In this document: piece after piece, positions 59,471 through 64,000 of the stretch
Numbering within the stretch: position 1 is the stretch's first letter
Layout of the letters: every line of letters begins with the position of its first letter
Source: Dolomedes plantarius
Taxonomy: Eukaryota > Arthropoda > Arachnida > Araneae > Dolomedidae
Reading direction: 5' to 3'
Length of the DNA stretch: 64,000 bases
Assembly (NCBI GenBank): GCA_907164885.2
Contig: OU015496.1
Coordinates: 131,747,875 to 131,811,874 of the forward strand
The notes under the pieces: model-generated
Database searches by the model: none
The model's input: only the letters and a program-made list of their open reading frames with translations
What the model was told of the DNA's origin: nothing
Made by a program: the position numbers and the translations under genes

Positions 59471-61300
59471 ATCTCAAAATAGCCATATTTTCAGGAAGAG
59501 CTAAAGAAGATATATGTCGAAATTTTATTTCTTGTTTGATATATGTCTATGATAATTTGGGAAAAACTTATTGTTCAAATCCTCCGGAAGGCAAATCTAT
59601 ATACTATTAAAGTTTTTTTTTAATTTTTAAAGAATGATTTTGAATTTTAATTACACGACATAACCCTTTTCTAGTAACCTCATTTATTCAACATGGGATT
59701 GGTTTGGGGAATACTGTCATGTCTTTTTGCTAATGCACAATCTATCTAAACTTTTCCCAATACAAAGAAAAAAATCCTTAATAATATGAACAGCAGGTTA
59801 GAAAAACATACAAATTTATTTTTAAAATAAAAACAAATTTTTCCAAAATGAAACTTAATGAACAGTTTTATTACAGGAGCATTTTAATACAACAACATTA
59901 GGCACTGACAAAAATATTATTTTCATTCTCCGCGCAAGAGCGGGGTCCCCCTCCGAGTTGTGACAGAGGGTAATAAGAGCAATCTAGGAGATTCTGTTGG
60001 TACAAGGTTTATAACATTATTCGAGAACGAGAAACACTTCTTATAGACCACTGTGGTGGAATTATATCAAAATCGAAATTTTCGGAGATGTAACACTCTT
60101 CTACCAGAGGTGCGATATCGTTCGGCACATTTCGTTAAACAATTTACACTCGAATTGTTATAGCGATTGTCTAAATTATACACATAAACTGTACAGTGAG
60201 ATACAGTGACTGTAGTTTTTTTCTTGCTAGACTGGGCCATAAAAATAATTATGAAAATTGATGTATATGATGTATGTATGTACCAACTGATATTTCTTCT
60301 GACAACAACAGAATAAAACCCATGAAAAAGCTCTACGGTAAGTTATATTTTTGAGATACTTAGTTATGTAAATGCGATTGAGTTAAATGGAATAGTTTAA
60401 CATCACGTAACTGTTTGCATCTTGTTGCTAGAAATGCTTTTTTCTTATCGAAGCCTTTCTGAACACTGAGTCTAATGCTGGAATTGTAATTCACTGAGTT
60501 CTGATTCACTTGCGACACTAACTTAATTCGCTGTTTTCTTTTAGAAGGGACAACAGGCAAATTACCATTCTTATTTCTAAAGCTTCATCTATTCTGAATA
60601 ACAGACAATACAGACAATATTAGATGAACTTATGCTAAAATATAATAAACCGTCGTTGATTTTCGCATGATATACGAAAAGTAGAATACTAAAGCAAAGT
60701 AGGTTTACAGTATGTTCCTTATATAAATATTTAGTAACATTGAATTTTTCTTAAGATTAATACTTTGTAAATAATAATATACATTTCTCTATATTCGTAA
60801 CAAACTAAATGGACCTTACCGTACTTATTTCACATTAAATATTGTCAAAAACATTACGCTCCACTTACATTAGTGCATAAAGTAAAAGTAATTTTTAAAA
60901 ATGCATATAACATATTCATATGATGTTTTCGAAAATTCATTTTATTTCACAGCTATTGACACTGAAATATACTTTACCTTGCCTCCGTCTTACAGAATTC
61001 AAAAATATGCTAAAAATCAATAAAACCGCATCGCAATATTTGATGCGCAAAATAGAAACCCTGACGTTCTGACTACTGTTCTCTCCACTTCGACTTCGGA
61101 AAGCAGTCTTTTGGGTATTATGTTCCAAAAGTCATTGCGCTTCATTTAAAATACACGTCGTTTTTTACTAAATCTTCTTTTATAAGAGGTTTTTAGATAA
61201 TATGAGGAATATCCAATCATGCCAAAGAGCACAATTTAATTTACATTGTACAGTTCCTCACTACATGCGAGTTTTGCCCGGGTAGTGTATATATTATAAT
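59471..61300. other. No gene seen
   Basis: AT-rich. A short GC-rich patch near 59930-59970 contains CGCGCAAGAGCGGGGTCCCC. The frames 60360-60560 and 60937-61128 (minus) have no recognisable domain. Confidence 0.45.
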
Positions 61301-61302
61301 AA

Positions 61303-61304
61303 TG

Positions 61305-61347
<43 letters not shown>

Positions 61348-61366
61348 TATATATATATATATACAT

Positions 61367-61432
<66 letters not shown>
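61303..61432. repeat. Compound (TA)n/(CA)n microsatellite, ~130 bp
   Basis: TA blocks alternate with CA runs near 61340 and 61366-61386, explaining the IYIY/CVCVC open frame on the minus strand. Confidence 0.97.
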
Positions 61433-61436
<4 letters not shown>

Positions 61437-61957
61437 TGATGTGTAGATCTATTTAAAAATGCGCACAATTATATACACGTTGTGTTTATGGAACAATATT
61501 TTATATTAAAGTGAAGGCTAATTATTTGAGATCTAGGAGGCTGTTCAAGATGCATTTATTGCTGCATGACATATCGCAGAAAAGGCTCTACAGTTTAGAT
61601 ATCAACAATGATTTAAATCTTTTGTGTTTAAAATATTTAATATGATAGAAATTATAATAAATGTTTTAAACAGTTTATATATGCATTTAACATTGTGCAA
61701 AAATATATACATGTTGTTGTTATTAAATACCATTTCACGTTAAAATGAAGGTAAATTAGTTGAAATTCAGAAGACTATCCAAGGTCCATTTGTTGTAACA
61801 TGAGATATTGCAGTCATGGTTTTATAGTTCAGGTATAAACAATGATTTAAGCATATTGTGTATAAAATATTTACTATAATAAAAGTAATTTCATGTTGTG
61901 TTTTGTAAATACGCTAAAATATAGAGGATTGTCCAACATGCATTTTTTGCAGCATAA

Positions 61958-63262
61958 TACAGAGGCTGTTCGCACATTTTTTAGACGATTTTGGTAAGCG
62001 GTAATAAAAAATCGTTTGCTGCAAAAGAAATAATTGCAATTGTACTATCTTTTTAAAAGTCAAAATTATCGTCTGCGGCTTGAAAGTTTATTTTTTATTC
62101 AAAATGGCGTTTTTAACAAAGCAGTGGTTCGAAGGCTACATTTATGCTCTTTCCGAAGAGAAATATGCATACTCCGTTATCGAAAAACGATGTGAGAGTC
62201 ATGGTTTTGTGATATCTAAAGCGTCGATAGGTAATATCGTCAACAAGAAAGGAAAAAAACGTCAAATTGGAGCCTCAAGTGGGACAAAAGTTCCTAACAA
62301 GTATCCGAGGAAAAAACGGACATCTTCGACTTTTGCAAAGGTACGTTGTTTAATGTTAAAAGAAAATCCCCCTAGTCAAAGGACAGTTGCAAAATCATTA
62401 AAATGTTCGGTGTCCACTGTAAACAAAATGATAAACGTTGATTTAAATCTTAAGAAAGCGAAAAAACGCAATGTGCATCGTCTTCTTCCAAATCATATCG
62501 CTGAACGCAGGACACGCTGCAGAATTCTATATGAGAAACACTTATCCAAAGAAAAATGGAAAACAATTGTCACAATAGATGAATCATGGGTGTATTTAAA
62601 TGATTGCAACAAAAAAAGAGCCATTTATTAACATAAAAGGGGTTAAAAGAATTTAAGTACGTGGTTCAAAGAATCGAAAGAAAGTTTTTCTAAGGGATTC
62701 ATGATTGTTGCTGGTTTTTCTTATAATGGCAAGTTAAAAATAAAGAGAGTGGAAAAAAATGTCAAGATTAACTCCAAATAGTATCAGGAATATATTTTAC
62801 CGCCAATTTTTCTGAATGAAATACCATCGTTTTACCCATAGTGCCATCAATCTGTGAGACTCCATCAGGACAAAGCTAGCAGTGACACATCAAAATCCAC
62901 TGTAAATTTTTTAAAAGAAATGGAAAAAAAACTGGTATCAAGGCCATAACCTTCACTGATATCCCTACTAAATCTCCCGATGTATCACCTATAAATTTTT
63001 GTGCTTTCCGACTTTTAAAATCTGCATTATCCAAACGTCGTCCCAAAACCCTTACAGGACTCTGGAAAGCTGTTCAGGAGGAATGGGATAGAATACCTCT
63101 TCTGACGCTTCAAAAGGTATTATTATCCTGGAAATTGCGGTGTCGAAAGATAGTTCATAATAAGAGATGTCAAATAGAACATTTAAAACACAAGAATTTT
63201 ATGTAATTTAGTTTTGTGAATACAATATACATCGTCTAAAAAATGTGTGAACAGCCTCTGTA
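61958..63262 (+). mobile_element. DD41D-type mariner element, copy 2
   Basis: About 1305 bp between TACAGAGGCTGTTCGCACAT and ATGTGTGAACAGCCTCTGTA. Both copies in the window have the same length within a base or two and differ at scattered positions. It sits inside the ~165-bp satellite, interrupting the unit that starts at 61911, and unlike most mariner-type elements here it is not beside a (TA)n tract. Confidence 0.93.
62104..63206 (+). pseudogene. DD41D mariner transposase pseudogene, copy 2
   Basis: The ATG at 62104 begins MAFLTKQWFEGYIYALSEEK. The first frame is open to 62631 (through VTIDESWVYLNDCNKKRAIY), keeping the codons that copy 1 lost after KVRCLM and in the A-run. It ends where a TAT codon has become TAA. 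The second Asp block (LHQDKASSDTS) has His replaced by Asp at the position of SSHT. One base is lost in the A-run after EME near 62930. The third Asp is uncertain, since SPMDF reads SPINF here. Comparison of the two copies shows that each carries its own set of lesions. Confidence 0.88.
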
Positions 63263-63380
63263 TATAACTTTAGCTGGTTTATAGTTTAGATATCATCAAT
63301 TATGTAACTCTTTTGTGTTTAAAATATTTAACATAATAGAAGTAAGTACATGTGGTGTTTATCAAATAACATTTTAGATT

Positions 63381-63604
63381 AAAATGAAGTTAATCGTCAA
63401 ATCCACATCAGCCCCCCGTCCGCTTTCGCCTATCGGCCATGAGAAACCTGAAGACCAGACGCGGCGTAGCAATACCTGCAAACTCAGTCGAGGGTTTATT
63501 TCCCCATTTCGGTTTATGATTAGAATGGGCCTGGGCACCGGACAGACAGTACAGATCTGCCGACGAATTGGGACAACCCGGGGTCCCTTAAAATAAAGGT
63601 AAAT
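63381..63604 (-). repeat. GC-rich insert with target-site duplication
   Basis: About 195 bp of distinctly GC-rich, CpG-containing sequence (63395-63589) lies inside an AT-rich satellite unit. It is flanked by AAAATGAAGTTAAT (63381-63394) and AAAATAAAGGTAAAT (63590-63604), two versions of the same satellite stretch. This duplication of about 14-15 bp is what LINE-mediated retroposition leaves. There is no long A tail. Both strands are open for 70-87 codons across it without known motifs. It may be a SINE or a retroposed RNA fragment; I do not recognise the parent. Strand is uncertain. Confidence 0.7.
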
Positions 63605-64000
63605 TAGTTGAGTTCCAAAAGGCTGTTCAAGATGCATTTAAAGTTCCATGAGACATCACTATAACGATTTTACGTTTTAGGTATAAAAATCATTTATGTA
63701 AAAAATGCTTACTATAACAGTAGTAAATGTTTATTTTATTTATAAAATAGCATTTCCTATTAAAATGAAGACAAATTAGTTGAGATCTATAGCCACTGCT
63801 CAAGAGGCATCTATTATACCGTGAGATATCGCAATTTAATAGTTTAGGTGCTAGCAATAATATTTAAAATATTGATTGTAATAGAAGTAAAAACTTGTGT
63901 TTGATAGATAGCATTTTATGTTAAAAGAAATGTAATTTAGTTAAAAGAAATGTAATGTCTAGAAGACTGTTAAAAATGTATTTATTGCAACATGCTGTGT

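Larger units (their letters stand above)
61500..64000 (+). repeat. ~165-bp satellite array with two insertions
   Basis: The landmark AAAATGAAGGTAAATTAGTT plus GAGATCTAGAAGGCTGTTCA (consensus by eye) recurs near 61510, 61743, 61911, 63380, 63762 and 63923. After subtracting inserted DNA the spacings are about 233, 170, 162, 171 and 161 bp. Each unit ends with a GTGTTT...AAATA(A/C)CATTTTA stretch. The array continues past the right edge of the window. Two insertions sit within it: the mariner at 61958-63262 and a GC-rich segment at 63395-63589. Confidence 0.85.

Overview
The window looks like AT-rich intergenic DNA from an arthropod nuclear genome, most likely a spider or another chelicerate. 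The evidence is long (TA)n and (CA)n microsatellites, tRNA-derived SINE heads, Helitrons, and many Tc1/mariner, pogo/Tigger and Ty3/gypsy remnants. Several transposases (at 13.7, 27, 37.5, 51 and 57 kb) and the gypsy Gag coiled coil match families I remember from orb-weaver genomes. That attribution is recall, not a search result. I recognised no single-copy host gene and no confident tRNA or rRNA gene. Every recognisable coding stretch belongs to a mobile element, and every one carries stops, frameshifts or deletions.

Layout, 0-20 kb: a GC-richer unassigned block at 1-570; a decayed Helitron Rep/helicase (1468-5951) whose 3' end is split by a Tc1 element (4462-5893); two tRNA-like SINE heads around a perfect hairpin (6.0-7.3 kb); diverged tandem repeats at 8.0-8.6, 11.0-12.0 and 15.6-18.1 kb, the last split by a 750-bp TIR element; a Tc1 copy (13638-14855); a long-TIR transposon with a DUF4817-type transposase (18565-19636).

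Layout, 20-45 kb: a second long-TIR element (22252-23200); a double tRNA-like SINE (23.8-24.1 kb); a Helitron-like repeat (25578) fused to a Tigger C-terminus (to 26.5 kb); a truncated Tc1 (26.8-28.0 kb); a satellite-like segment (28.5-31.3 kb) carrying a MITE; two small Tigger-type MITEs; a Tigger transposase (32951-34464); a tandem duplication (36.1-36.6 kb); a Tc1 copy (37299-38664); a DD41D mariner (39247-40550); an internally deleted pogo-like element with a zinc-finger tail (42.8-44.4 kb).

Layout, 45-64 kb: a gypsy element lacking protease and reverse transcriptase (45.4-48.0 kb); a complete short Helitron (48048-49448) encoding 23-residue tandem repeats; a Tc1 (50576-52060); a TTAA-flanked MITE (52824-53542); a satellite segment (54.4-59.5 kb) that is the inverted, collinear counterpart of 28.5-31.3 kb and is split by another Tc1 (56704-57927); a ~165-bp satellite (61.5 kb to the window edge) carrying a second DD41D mariner and a GC-rich insert with a ~15-bp target-site duplication.

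The interest is in the architecture: nested insertions that allow relative dating, two inverted duplications, several diverged tandem arrays, and (TA)n tracts beside most mariner-type elements. I did not find a convincing new functional system. The best leads are the 23-residue-repeat ORF inside the Helitron, the inverted satellite duplication, the GC-rich retroposed insert, and a frameshift shared by two Tc1 copies. Identities and unit lengths were judged by eye.
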